Source: Granulicella sp. dw_53
GTDB lineage: Bacteria; Acidobacteriota; Terriglobia; Terriglobales; Acidobacteriaceae
Reading direction: 5' to 3'
DNA: 64,000 nucleotides
Assembly: GCF_018449545.1 (NCBI RefSeq)
Contig: NZ_JAAVUR010000010.1
Location: 1-64,000 of the forward strand
The position numbers and the translations under genes were made by a program. The notes under the pieces are model-generated. The model was not told the origin of the DNA. It saw only the letters and a list, made by a program, of their open reading frames with translations, and did not search any database. How positions within the stretch are numbered: position 1 is the stretch's first letter; each line of letters opens with the position of its first letter. Below are positions 17,738-26,309 of this stretch, one piece after another.

Positions 17738-18970
17738 CTAAGTGGTCTTCCCCTTCAACAACTCCAAAGCCTTGGAGAGCTGTTCATCCACCGACACCCC
17801 AGGCTTAGTCACCGGAGCCGCCGCAGGAGTATCCATGCCGTCCTCGTCGCCACCGCCCGCCGCCGCGTCATCAAGAGCCGAAGCCACCAGCGTACCGGGC
17901 GTCACACCCTCATCCTGCAGCTTCTTCCCCGAAGGCGACTTGTACTTCGCCACCGAAAGAATCAGCGCTCCACCATCCGGCAGGTCGAACGTCTTCTGCT
18001 GCGCTCCCTCACCAAACGTCTTCTCTCCCACCAACTCCGCCCGCTTATTATCGAGCAGCGCCGCAGCCACCAGTTCAGCCGGTCCTGCCGTCCCGCGATT
18101 CGTAATCACCACGATCGGAGCCGTCACGTTGATCGACTTGGAAGCCTCAGCCGTAAACGTCTGCTTCTGAACCTTCTGGCCCTCGAGCGTCGCAATCGTT
18201 CCGCTGTTCAGGAAGAAGTTTGCAACCCGTGTCGCCTCAGTCATATCTCCCACGGCAACGTCCCGCAGGTCCAACAGAACCTTCTTGTTTCCGGCCTTCG
18301 CCATCTGCTTCAGCTTCGTCTCGATCTGCTGAACATGCTCATGATCCAGAACACCCGGCTTCAGATACAGAATCGTCGAATTCTCGTACATCGTCTCCGA
18401 CACAGGCGCCACAACCGCAGCCAGCCGCGTCATCGAGACCTTCTCCGGCTGCGACTTCCGTGGCCGCACCACCGACACCGTCAGTTCGCTCCCGGGCTGT
18501 CCCGCAAGCAGCATCTGGATCATCGCCAGCGAAAGCTCCCGCGTATCCTGCGATCCGATCGCCTCGATAATGTCCCCATCGTTCAGGTTCGCCTTATCCG
18601 CCGGACTGCCCGGAACCACCGAGACCACCGTCGCGTAGCCATAGCGCTTGGAGACATTGATCCCTACCTGCGCCTTGCCGCCCTTGTCCGCCTTATAGAC
18701 CTTGTACTCTTCAGGCGTCAGGTAGCTCGAGTCCGCATCCAGCGACTCCAATAGGCCGCGCAGTGCGCCATTCGTCACCGCTGGAATATTCGGCTCCACC
18801 ACATAGTCCGTCTGGATATGCCGCAGCACCTCACTGTAGACGTTGATCTGCTTGTACGCTCCATCCTCGTCGGAGGCGGCGCTCACCCCGCTCGCATTCA
18901 CACCCAGAAACACCGTCAGCACCAGCACAACCGACGCAACAAGAAGCAGGATCTTGGAAAGCTTTGGCAT
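17738..18970 (-). CDS. S41 (CtpA-like) protein with lost catalytic Ser and Lys
   Basis: A 410-residue exported protein with the CtpA layout: signal/anchor (about 7-25), N-terminal helices (YVVEPNIPAVTNGALRGLLE, DADSSYLTPEEY), PDZ domain (about 100-180; VVPGSPADKANLNDGDII), S41 core (about 190-370) and an acidic Ala/Gly tail. Active S41 proteases read like TASASE for the serine and TFGKG for the lysine. Here the matching segments are NRGTAGPAEL (serine position Gly296, codon GGA) and GEKTFGEGAQQ (lysine position Glu321, codon GAG). The fold is otherwise well kept (PDGGALILSVAKYKSPSG), so this looks like a pseudoprotease, perhaps a PDZ scaffold, not a decaying gene. Automated annotation would call it a carboxy-terminal protease. 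Confidence 0.82.
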   Translation of the reverse strand: MPKLSKILLLVASVVLVLTVFLGVNASGVSAASDEDGAYKQINVYSEVLRHIQTDYVVEPNIPAVTNGALRGLLESLDADSSYLTPEEYKVYKADKGGKAQVGINVSKRYGYATVVSVVPGSPADKANLNDGDIIEAIGSQDTRELSLAMIQMLLAGQPGSELTVSVVRPRKSQPEKVSMTRLAAVVAPVSETMYENSTILYLKPGVLDHEHVQQIETKLKQMAKAGNKKVLLDLRDVAVGDMTEATRVANFFLNSGTIATLEGQKVQKQTFTAEASKSINVTAPIVVITNRGTAGPAELVAAALLDNKRAELVGEKTFGEGAQQKTFDLPDGGALILSVAKYKSPSGKKLQDEGVTPGTLVASALDDAAAGGGDEDGMDTPAAAPVTKPGVSVDEQLSKALELLKGKTT

Positions 18971-19096
18971 AGGTCGAAGATGACTCCCGGGACAGAATTT
19001 AAACTAGAAACAGATCGGCTACTACGGTTAGACGACGACCGCTGCCAAAATGATACTCTCGAACCTGAATTCACGGTCCAACCGCTTATGCGACTT

Positions 19097-19173
19097 TGGT
19101 GGCGGTGGACAGAATCGAACTGTCGACCTACGGGTTATGAGTCCGTCGCTCTAACCATCTGAGCTACACCGCC
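19097..19173 (-). tRNA. tRNA with CAT anticodon (tRNA-Met, elongator type)
   Basis: A 77-nt cloverleaf on the minus strand. The acceptor arms are GGCGGTG and CACCGCC, with A then encoded CCA at the 3' end. The D arm is GCTC...GAGC. The anticodon loop is CTCATAA with anticodon CAT, in an anticodon stem with one A-C mismatch at its base. The T arm contains GTTCGATTC. The seven-pair acceptor without the initiator mismatch suggests elongator Met. A tRNA-Ile with lysidine-modified CAT cannot be ruled out by eye. Confidence 0.92.
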
Positions 19174-19390
19174 CCTGGTGTCTGGCAGTACCGGTTCGAA
19201 GGCGCATCGCAACCCAGGTAACACCCAGAGCAGGACACAGCACCACTAGGAAAGCCCCACAGGAAAGAAGGATCTCGCCACGGCACCAGCAAGTTCAATC
19301 ATACTTGATTCCTCCCCTACGGAAAAGCAATCCTCATCCGTCCTCGGAGTCATCCCCGCCCGTCTCGCCTCCACGCGCCTCTCCCGCAAA

Positions 19391-20053
19391 GTGCTTCGCA
19401 CCATCGCCGGACGCCCTATGCTCGCCTGGGTCTTCGAAGCCGCCAGCGCCTGCCCCCAGCTCGATCATGTCCTCATCGCCACCGACTCCGACGAGGTCGC
19501 CGAGCTCTGCACCCGCCACTCCTGGCCCTTCCAGATGACCTCGCCCGACCTCCCCAGCGGCACCGACCGCCTCCACGCCGTCGCCCAGCTCCTCGACGCC
19601 GCCATCTACGTCAACATCCAGGGCGACGAGCCCCTCCTCAAACCCCAGCACCTTACCGCCCTGTTGGCCCCCTTCGCCAACCCCGACGTCGACGTCTCCA
19701 CCCTAAAAGTCCTCTGCACCCCGGAGAACATCGCCAACCCCAACGCCGTCAAGGTCGTAACCGCCGCCGACGGCCGCGCCCTCTACTTCTCCCGAGCCAC
19801 CATCCCCTACGACCGCGACGGCACCAACCCACCCTACTGGAAGCACATAGGCCTCTACGCCTACCGCAAAGCCGCACTGAACGTCTTCCCCACCCTGCCC
19901 CACCGCACCCTCGAACAGACCGAGCGCCTAGAACAGCTCCGCTTCCTCGAAAACGGCCTCAGCCTCTACGTAGCCCCCACCCACTTCGACACCGTAGGCG
20001 TAGACACCGAAGCCGACCTCCAAAAAGTAGAAGCCCTCCTCCTAAACCGCTGA
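19391..20053 (+). CDS. kdsB: 3-deoxy-manno-octulosonate cytidylyltransferase
   Basis: Activates KDO as CMP-KDO for LPS core synthesis. The coordinates start at the first ordinary start codon, GTG 19391, but homology clearly begins upstream: in-frame codons 19340-19390 encode VLGVIPARLASTRLSRK, which contains the family's CTP-binding PAR-x-x-S-x-R motif. The frame is open back to a TAG at 19247-19249 and has no ATG, GTG or TTG in between. Within the listed region are DHVLIATDSDEVA, PSGTDRLHAVA, NIQGDEPLL, HIGLYAYRKAAL and FDTVGVDTEADL, all typical of KdsB. The protein would be about 237 residues with the conserved N-terminus. Translation may start at a rare codon, or the leader may hold a sequencing or real indel. 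Confidence 0.85.
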   Translation: MLRTIAGRPMLAWVFEAASACPQLDHVLIATDSDEVAELCTRHSWPFQMTSPDLPSGTDRLHAVAQLLDAAIYVNIQGDEPLLKPQHLTALLAPFANPDVDVSTLKVLCTPENIANPNAVKVVTAADGRALYFSRATIPYDRDGTNPPYWKHIGLYAYRKAALNVFPTLPHRTLEQTERLEQLRFLENGLSLYVAPTHFDTVGVDTEADLQKVEALLLNR

Positions 20054-20080
20054 CCCACGCACACTAAACCTCAACCCAGA

Positions 20081-20181
20081 CACAAAAGCGGGTGCCCCAT
20101 CCTTTTTGCAGCTTCATCGCAAATAGGGTGGGGTATCGGGCAAAGCCCGACCGCACTCCTTCCCCAACCTCCAAGGCTCAA
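20081..20181. repeat. Interspersed two-hairpin repeat, copy 1
   Basis: About 100 bp beginning CACAAAAGCGGGTGCCCCAT. Arm CCCCATCCT pairs with AGGGTGGGG (one G-T wobble), and a second hairpin TCGGGC-aaa-GCCCGA occupies 20136-20150. The same element occurs at 33307-33408 and 34096-34196, so it is a dispersed intergenic family. Confidence 0.8.
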
Positions 20182-20208
20182 CCGTCCTCCTCACCCAGCC
20201 CTAACCGC

Positions 20209-20260
20209 CCGGGTGCCCCATCCTTCGCGCCGTTGCCTCTCGCGAAGGGTGGGAAGTAAA
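20209..20260. repeat. Partial relative of the GGGTGCCCCATCC repeat
   Basis: Shares GGGTGCCCCATCCTT with the full repeat, then diverges. CTTCGCG and CGCGAAG, followed by GGTGGG, keep the hairpin idea with different bases. It lies 28 nt after copy 1. Confidence 0.5.
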
Positions 20261-20363
20261 TCATCCCCCAGCCACGCCGCTGCCCTTCTCCACCCACCCC
20301 AAGAGCCCAGAAGCTCCATCCGAGAGCTCCTGACCACCAATGGTTAGGAAACCAAACCCACCA

Positions 20364-21041
20364 TCACCGCACCGGCAAAAACCGCAACTCTAACCCACCA
20401 ACCCCCGAAACCACCTCAACCACATCCAGCGACTCCGCCACCCAAGTAGCCGCCTTCAACTCCTCCACCGAGTGCGTCCCCAAAACCCCCAGCACCCTGC
20501 AACCTGCAGCAATCCCCGCCCCAACCCCCGAAGGAGCATCCTCCACCACCACACAATCCACCGGCGCAAATCCCAACAACTCCGCCCCCCGCCGATACGG
20601 CTCCGGATCAGGCTTCCCCCGCTCCACCATATCCGCGCTGATGATCCGTGTCGGAATTGGCAGCCCCGCGATCTTCAGCCGTCCCAGCAACAGCCGTGTC
20701 GTCGCCGAAGTCACAATCGCCCATCGCTCCGGCGGCAGACCCTCCAGCAGCGTCTTCACCCCCGGCAGCACCTTCAGGTCTTCGGTATCCTCGATCTCCA
20801 TATCCTCGATTACCTGCAGCCCCTCCTGAGGGTCGATATCTGGCCGCAGAGACTTCACAATCTCGATCGCCCGCATCCCATGCGGAACCTCGTAGGTATC
20901 GGCATTCGGAACCCCATACATCTTCGCCCACCGGCGCCAGCAACGCACCACCGACCCGATCGAACTGATCAGCACCCCATCCATATCGAACAGAATTCCC
21001 TGCGTCTCTACCGAAACCAACTCGCTAACCCCCTTGCTCAA
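20364..21041 (-). CDS. HAD-superfamily sugar phosphatase/mutase-like hydrolase
   Basis: A 225-residue haloacid-dehalogenase-fold enzyme. Motif I is GILFDMDGVLISS with both Asp nucleophile residues, motif II is VTSATTRLL, the Lys is in ERGKPDPEPYRRGA, and motif IV is VVVEDAPSGVGAGIAAG. It carries the alpha-helical cap of the beta-phosphoglucomutase/sugar-phosphatase subfamily. The start is TTG at 21041, overlapping the phosphohexomutase stop (TTGA), with AAGGGAG 6 nt upstream. The longer frame is read-through. Coupling to a phosphohexomutase points to a sugar-phosphate substrate; the exact sugar is unknown. Confidence 0.85.
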   Translation of the reverse strand: MSKGVSELVSVETQGILFDMDGVLISSIGSVVRCWRRWAKMYGVPNADTYEVPHGMRAIEIVKSLRPDIDPQEGLQVIEDMEIEDTEDLKVLPGVKTLLEGLPPERWAIVTSATTRLLLGRLKIAGLPIPTRIISADMVERGKPDPEPYRRGAELLGFAPVDCVVVEDAPSGVGAGIAAGCRVLGVLGTHSVEELKAATWVAESLDVVEVVSGVGGLELRFLPVR

Positions 21042-22501
21042 GCCGATCTCCCTTGCAACACAAACGTCTCCGCAGCCTTCAAAATCCGCCCCACCGCCTC
21101 CACCGAACAGCTCTCGCAATACACCCGCAGCAGCGGCTCCGTCCCCGAAGCCCGCAGCAGCAGCCACGTCTCCGCCGCATTCGGCTTGCTGGCACAGTCC
21201 GCGTTCTCCAGGAAGAACTTGATCCCATCCAGCGTCTCCACCCGCAACACCTTCATCCCCGCCATCGCATCGCCGGCCTTCATCGCTCCAGCTCGCGCAA
21301 TCGCCGACTGCTTCAGCTCCTCATCGATATGCATATCGATGCGCCCATACTGATGCTCGCCAAACTCCGCCTGCAGCGAAGCCACCAGCTCACCCAGCGT
21401 CTTGCCCTCATCCGCCATCACATTCGCCAGCAGCAGCGAGTTCAGCAGCCCATCCCGCTCCGGCAGATGCCGGCTGATCCCCACGCCACCCGATTCCTCG
21501 CCGCCGATCAAAATGTCATGCTCCAGCATCAGGTCGCACACATACTTGAACCCGATCCCATGCTCATGCAGCCGCCGCCCATACTTCACGCAGATGCGGT
21601 CCAGCATCTTCGTCGTATTGAAGGCCCGCGTCACATCCCCCGGCCACTTCTTTCGCTCCAGCAGCCACCGCAGCAGAATCGCAAAGATCTTGTGCGCGTC
21701 CACCACATTGCCATGCTCATCGACTGCACCGATACGGTCCGCATCGCCATCCGTGATCAGCCCCGCATCGCAACGCTCCGCCACCACCACCCGCTGCGTC
21801 TCTTTGATGTGCGGAAGAATCGGCTCCGGGTTGATCCCTGGAAACGACGGATTGATATCCCCCCGCATCTCCACATGAGGAATACCCGCCTCCGCAAAGA
21901 TCCCCGCCACCACCCCGCGCCCCGAGCCATACATCGTGTCGATTAAAAACCTGTAGCCCGAGTCCTTGATCTTCTTCAGATCCACAAACGCCTTCAGCGC
22001 CTCGACATACTTCGCATGGAAGTCAGCATCCTCGACCGTCCCAGCCTTCGCGGCCTGCGCCAGCGGCTTGCCCAACTGCCCTTCAATCGCAGCCATGATC
22101 GACGGCTTACCCGACCCGCCATAGCTCGCCTTGTACTTCACTCCGTTCCACTCCGCCGGATTGTGGCTCGACGTTATCATCACGCCGCCCGCCGCTCCCC
22201 GCCGCCGCACCTCATACGACAGAGCCGGCGTAGGAGTCTCCCGCGCCGACATCGTCACCGCGATCCCCGCCTCGGATAGCACCTTCGCCACCACGCCCGC
22301 AAAGGACCGCGAACCGAACCGCGTATCCCACCCAATGCACACACCGGCCGCGGCATTCTCATCCGCCAACACATAGTTCGCTATCGCCGCCGCTGCGACC
22401 CTTACATTCGCATAGGTGAAGTCGTCCGCGATGATGCCCCGCCAACCATCCGTCCCAAACTTCACAATCTGCTTGGGCGCTGCTGCACTCTGATCCGCCA
22501 T
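21038..22501 (-). CDS. Phosphoglucomutase / phosphomannomutase
   Basis: Alpha-D-phosphohexomutase of 487 residues interconverting hexose 6- and 1-phosphates. The four family motifs are intact: phosphoserine loop VMITSSHNPAEWNGVKYK (about residue 105), metal loop DGDADRIGAVD (about 250), sugar-binding GGEESGGVG (about 335) and phosphate-binding RASGTEPLLRVY (about 455). Downstream of manC on the same strand, it probably feeds mannose-1-phosphate into GDP-mannose synthesis, or glucose-1-phosphate into glycan pathways. The specificity cannot be decided from the loops seen. Confidence 0.92.
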   Translation of the reverse strand: MADQSAAAPKQIVKFGTDGWRGIIADDFTYANVRVAAAAIANYVLADENAAAGVCIGWDTRFGSRSFAGVVAKVLSEAGIAVTMSARETPTPALSYEVRRRGAAGGVMITSSHNPAEWNGVKYKASYGGSGKPSIMAAIEGQLGKPLAQAAKAGTVEDADFHAKYVEALKAFVDLKKIKDSGYRFLIDTMYGSGRGVVAGIFAEAGIPHVEMRGDINPSFPGINPEPILPHIKETQRVVVAERCDAGLITDGDADRIGAVDEHGNVVDAHKIFAILLRWLLERKKWPGDVTRAFNTTKMLDRICVKYGRRLHEHGIGFKYVCDLMLEHDILIGGEESGGVGISRHLPERDGLLNSLLLANVMADEGKTLGELVASLQAEFGEHQYGRIDMHIDEELKQSAIARAGAMKAGDAMAGMKVLRVETLDGIKFFLENADCASKPNAAETWLLLRASGTEPLLRVYCESCSVEAVGRILKAAETFVLQGRSA

Positions 22502-22560
22502 GAGGTCTCAATCCCTATATGTAACTTTAATAGTATCGAAATCAAAAAGGCACGTTCAAC

Positions 22561-23718
22561 TTAGGTCAACGCAACCCGTCCGGTATCGACCAGCTTCTTC
22601 ACGACCTTGCCCACATCCTGGCAGCGTTCGCGCGTCGTAATCAGCAGAGCATCTTCCGTCTGCACGATCACCAGATTCTCAACCCCCACCAACGCAACCG
22701 CCATACCCGGGGCAAACACATAGTTCCCCTTCGCCTCGATCACTACATCGCTCTCGGCTTCCACCACGTTGGCGTGCTCGTCCTCGCAATACCGCGGACG
22801 AGACATATGGTGCTCATGCAGCGCCGACCACGAACCCAGGTCGTTCCAGCCGAAGTCGCCCGGCAGACACACAATCCCCGCCGCCGCCTCGCCCTTCTTC
22901 GACCGCGGCTCCAGCACCGCATAGTCCACGCTGATGTTCTCGCACTGCGGATACACCTCCGCGAACACCGCATCGAACTCCGGCGTCCCATACGCCGCCG
23001 CAATCTTCTCCATCAACGGAGCCATCGCCGGGCAGTGCTCTCGAATCGCCCCTGCAAACGTCTTCGCCGACCACAGAAAGATCCCGCTGTTCCAGGCAAA
23101 GTTCCCCGCCGCCAGAAACTCCTCCGCCCGCTCCTTCTCCGGCTTCTCCGTAAACCGACGCACCCGCCGCGCCTCGATCCCGTTTCCGTTGACCTCGCCC
23201 GCAGCTACCGTCGCGCCAACCTCGATATACCCATAGCCCGTCTCAGGCCGGGTCGGCGGAACCCCAAGAACCACGATCGTATCGCCCGAAGCCGCCAGCT
23301 TGATCGCTGACCGCAGCACCGCGATAAACCGATCGCCGTCATTGACTACGTGATCCGAAGGAAAGATCCCGATCACTGTATCCGGCGCCGTCCGCTCCAG
23401 CAGAAAGGCCGCCAACGCGCACGCCGGCGCAGTGTTCCGCGCCGCCGGCTCGCTCAAAATATGTTCTTCGGAGACCTCAGGAAGCTGAGCCGAAATCTGC
23501 CCAGCCAGCAGGTCATTCGTGACCACCCAAACGTCGCTGGCATTCGCCAGAGGTAACAGACGCTCCAGCGTCTGCTGAATCATCGTCCGATCGCCATCCA
23601 GGGCCAGCACCTGCTTCGCCCGTGACTTGCGGCTGCGTGGCCAAAACCGTGTTCCGCTGCCACCGGCCAGAATCACCGGCGCAAAACGAGCTCCCAGGTC
23701 CAATTGTTCAGGATTCAT
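22561..23718 (-). CDS. manC: Mannose-1-phosphate guanylyltransferase
   Basis: Makes GDP-mannose from mannose-1-phosphate and GTP for surface polysaccharide synthesis. The 385 residues have the nucleotidyltransferase signature VILAGGSGTRFWPRSR followed by KSRAKQ (most homologues have PKQ; the Pro is Ala here), the block VWVVTNDLLAGQ, FPSDHVV, the sugar-binding FTEKP and SGIFLWSAKTF. There is no C-terminal isomerase domain, so it is the monofunctional type. The ATG at 23718 is chosen over upstream read-through; GAGAT precedes it. It sits 60 nt upstream of the phosphohexomutase gene. Confidence 0.9.
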   Translation of the reverse strand: MNPEQLDLGARFAPVILAGGSGTRFWPRSRKSRAKQVLALDGDRTMIQQTLERLLPLANASDVWVVTNDLLAGQISAQLPEVSEEHILSEPAARNTAPACALAAFLLERTAPDTVIGIFPSDHVVNDGDRFIAVLRSAIKLAASGDTIVVLGVPPTRPETGYGYIEVGATVAAGEVNGNGIEARRVRRFTEKPEKERAEEFLAAGNFAWNSGIFLWSAKTFAGAIREHCPAMAPLMEKIAAAYGTPEFDAVFAEVYPQCENISVDYAVLEPRSKKGEAAAGIVCLPGDFGWNDLGSWSALHEHHMSRPRYCEDEHANVVEAESDVVIEAKGNYVFAPGMAVALVGVENLVIVQTEDALLITTRERCQDVGKVVKKLVDTGRVALT

Positions 23719-23790
23719 ACATCTCGAATCTAACAGGGAGCACCGCTCGCTCCCTATCAAACTTCCAGCCTAGTAGGTCCATCCCAGTCT

Positions 23791-24987
23791 TTATCTCAGT
23801 CCGGCGAAGTACTCCCGCATCCGTTTCACACCTTCGTCGACCACATCATGCGAGACCGCATACGACAGCCGTATGTGCTCCGCCGTACCAAACGCCTCGC
23901 CCGGAACCACCACCACATGCGCCTCGCTCAACAGCTTCGCCGCCAGGTCGGTCGCCGACTTCACGCCGCCCTTGCCGATAAAGTTCTTCACATTTGGATA
24001 AACGTAGAACGCACCCTGCGGCACCGTGCACGTCAGCCCCGGAATCGTCTCAAAACCCTTCAGCACCCGGTCACGCAACTTGATGTAGTCCGCCCGCATC
24101 TCTGCGACACACTCCTGCGGCCCCGTCAGCGCCGCAATCGAAGCCCGCTGCACCATGCTCGCCGTATTCGACGTGCTTTGCGACTGTAGCTTGCTCATCG
24201 CCGCGATAATCGGCTTCGGACCCAGCGCAAATCCTGCACGCCAGCCCGTCATCGCATACGTCTTCGAGAGCGACCCCAGAACGATGACATGCTCCTTGCA
24301 GTCCGTGAAAGAACCGCCGCTCACCGCATCGCCGGTAAAGTTCAGGTACACGTAGCACTCATCCAGCAGCACATAAATGCCCCGCGCATGCGCCAGCCGC
24401 ACGATCGCCTCGAGATCCTCGCCCGAGACCACCGCCCCCGAGGGGTTCGAAGGCGTATTCAAGATAATCGCCTTCGTAGCCGGCGTAATCGCCGCCTCAA
24501 TCATCTTGGCCGTGATGCGGAAGTTCTCTTCCTCATGGCTCTCGACCAGCACCACCTTGCCGCCCGCATACTGAACGATGTCCTTGAACGAGACCCAGTA
24601 CGGAACCGGCAGAATCACTTCATCGCCATGGTCCACCAGCACCTGGATCGCATTGAACAGCGCCAGCTTCCCGCCGGTCGTGAACACGCACTCCTCGACC
24701 GTATAGTTCGACCCGAAGTCCGCCGCATGGCGGTCCACCACGGCCTTCCGGACCTCCGGAATCCCGGCCACATTCGTGTACCGCGTAAAGTTCTTCTGGA
24801 TCGCCTCGATCGCCGCGTCCTTGATATGCTGCGGAGTCGCAAAGTGCGGCTCACCAGCCCCAAAGTCCGCCAGATCCACGCCCTCCGACTTCAGCTTCAA
24901 AGCTGCCGCCGTGACTGCCATCGTTGCTGAAACTTCAATGCGGCCGATACGGTCCGCAAACACTTTGGTTGCCGTCGCTGTACTCAT
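23791..24987 (-). CDS. Class I aminotransferase (aspartate aminotransferase type)
   Basis: PLP-dependent aminotransferase of 398 residues, probably interconverting aspartate and oxaloacetate with glutamate/2-oxoglutarate. The PLP lysine lies in VLGSLSKTYAMTGWRAG (about residue 237). Other anchors are VDLADFGAGEPHFATP, NTPSNPSGAV with the PLP-ring Asn, DECYVYLNF, and the C-terminal substrate Arg in HIRLSYAVS. It resembles the Thermus-type 1b family, which can also accept prephenate or alanine. It is the most upstream gene of the minus-strand run with manC and the phosphohexomutase. Confidence 0.9.
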   Translation of the reverse strand: MSTATATKVFADRIGRIEVSATMAVTAAALKLKSEGVDLADFGAGEPHFATPQHIKDAAIEAIQKNFTRYTNVAGIPEVRKAVVDRHAADFGSNYTVEECVFTTGGKLALFNAIQVLVDHGDEVILPVPYWVSFKDIVQYAGGKVVLVESHEEENFRITAKMIEAAITPATKAIILNTPSNPSGAVVSGEDLEAIVRLAHARGIYVLLDECYVYLNFTGDAVSGGSFTDCKEHVIVLGSLSKTYAMTGWRAGFALGPKPIIAAMSKLQSQSTSNTASMVQRASIAALTGPQECVAEMRADYIKLRDRVLKGFETIPGLTCTVPQGAFYVYPNVKNFIGKGGVKSATDLAAKLLSEAHVVVVPGEAFGTAEHIRLSYAVSHDVVDEGVKRMREYFAGLR

Positions 24988-25156
24988 ACCTATAGTGTGT
25001 CAGATTTACCCGGCGAGATAAAGCACCCACCCTAAATCCCGCCCCCACAACAACTACTCCTTAGGATCCACGTCAAGTGGAACTTCATCTTGTTTCGAGA
25101 ACGAAAGGATTTTTTTATTGCCTTGTTGAGATTCTCGCGTTCGCAACTCTCATCTT

Positions 25157-26245
25157 TCATTTGCTACCTCTTTTGGGTCTACCAGGTTCTGCAAGTGCAG
25201 TATTCAAGGCCGCTACAAAAGATGCGGTATCAGCGTAATAGTTGGGGTAAGCGCTCCGAAGTGATCGAATAGAACTAACGCCTACAAGGACCGCATCAAG
25301 TTGTGCGGCGTTGTCCGATGTCTCTATGGCTGCGACCGCTTGTACAGCCTTTTTGGGGTCGGTAAACCCTGTGGTTTGAATCGTGTCCTCAGAAACATCA
25401 AGCACCAACAGAATCCACTTGGCATCGGCCATTTCGCGTTTCGGCAATCGGTTCAAGGCTTTAGTCCATCCGCGCAGTCGCTGGAGAACCCTTAGAGTTT
25501 TCGTAATTTCACGCAGTTCCCTAATGAGCTCGTCATACTCTGTTGGAGTGCCTGGTACTAAGGGAGTAGCTTCTCTTATGGCAAGAGCAGAACCCATAAG
25601 AGAGAAAAATCTTCTCCACAAATCGGGGCCACCGCCAAATTTAAGAGGCGATCTGGTGAACGTTGTGACCGTTTCAACCGCAGTTGCGAATGCGTGTTGC
25701 AATTTGGTACGCAACTGAATTTCAATGCGGTGCCCATTCCATGGCTCATTTTTTGCTGCTCGCGCCTTATATCGCCCTACAAGATGAATCCCTCTATATC
25801 CATCGAGTTTTGGATTTTTGACATAGTTCGAGCACTTCATACCACCGTCAGATTGAAGAAAATCGTCATTTGAATAGCGGTAAAGTGCGAAAAGACTATT
25901 TAGCGCTTCTATATCCGAAACAATCGCCCGACATCCTCCCAGATCTTGCATCTGTGAGAGTTTCATGTGGGGCTCGCGGACGAGCTTGTTCATTATTGAA
26001 GAGAATCTCTTTAGTCTCTGAGCAATGATTGGTTTTGGATCAATACTTTCCGCTCTTTGCGCGAGATGACCCCTGAAAACCAAAAGTGGCATGGCATGGG
26101 AAGAACGCCAGTTCTGTACGATCCCGTAATATTTACCGAGATCATCTGGATGGGTGCTGCTTGGCTGAGTCCACCAAGGAAGGAGTTTAGCGGCGACGCG
26201 GTCAATCTCGGACTTGCCATGCTCTCTCTTCGACCACTTTGCCAT
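25157..26245 (-). CDS. Orphan RelA/SpoT-domain protein (alarmone synthetase-like)
   Basis: A 362-residue protein with one RelA/SpoT nucleotidyltransferase domain (about 70-200) and no HD hydrolase, TGS or ACT domain. Key elements look intact: ATP-binding RLKRFSSIMNKL (RXKXXXSXXXKL), the metal Asp in MQDLGGCRAIV, the G-loop Tyr in DGYRGIHLV, and the catalytic Glu in EIQLRTKLQHAFATAVE. A C-terminal region of about 160 residues ends with RSAYPNYYADTASFVAALN. The ATG at 26245 has GAGGG just upstream. The gene is clearly more AT-rich than its neighbours and unrelated to them, which suggests transfer. It could make (p)ppGpp or be a toxSAS or phage-defence enzyme; no antitoxin gene was found beside it. 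Confidence 0.82.
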   Translation of the reverse strand: MAKWSKREHGKSEIDRVAAKLLPWWTQPSSTHPDDLGKYYGIVQNWRSSHAMPLLVFRGHLAQRAESIDPKPIIAQRLKRFSSIMNKLVREPHMKLSQMQDLGGCRAIVSDIEALNSLFALYRYSNDDFLQSDGGMKCSNYVKNPKLDGYRGIHLVGRYKARAAKNEPWNGHRIEIQLRTKLQHAFATAVETVTTFTRSPLKFGGGPDLWRRFFSLMGSALAIREATPLVPGTPTEYDELIRELREITKTLRVLQRLRGWTKALNRLPKREMADAKWILLVLDVSEDTIQTTGFTDPKKAVQAVAAIETSDNAAQLDAVLVGVSSIRSLRSAYPNYYADTASFVAALNTALAEPGRPKRGSK

Positions 26246-26309
26246 GCCCTCATCTTCTAGACAATTCTTTGATTCTTCAAGTAGATTGTCGTTTTAGGTC
26301 ATTCGATAT

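Larger units (their letters stand above)
20054..20363. other. Intergenic stretch holding repeat copies
   Basis: 310 bases between the convergent kdsB and HAD genes. No gene is supported. It contains a full copy of the roughly 100-bp GGGTGCCCCATCC repeat (20081-20181) and a partial relative (20209-20260). The remainder is C-rich without recognisable signals. Confidence 0.6.
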
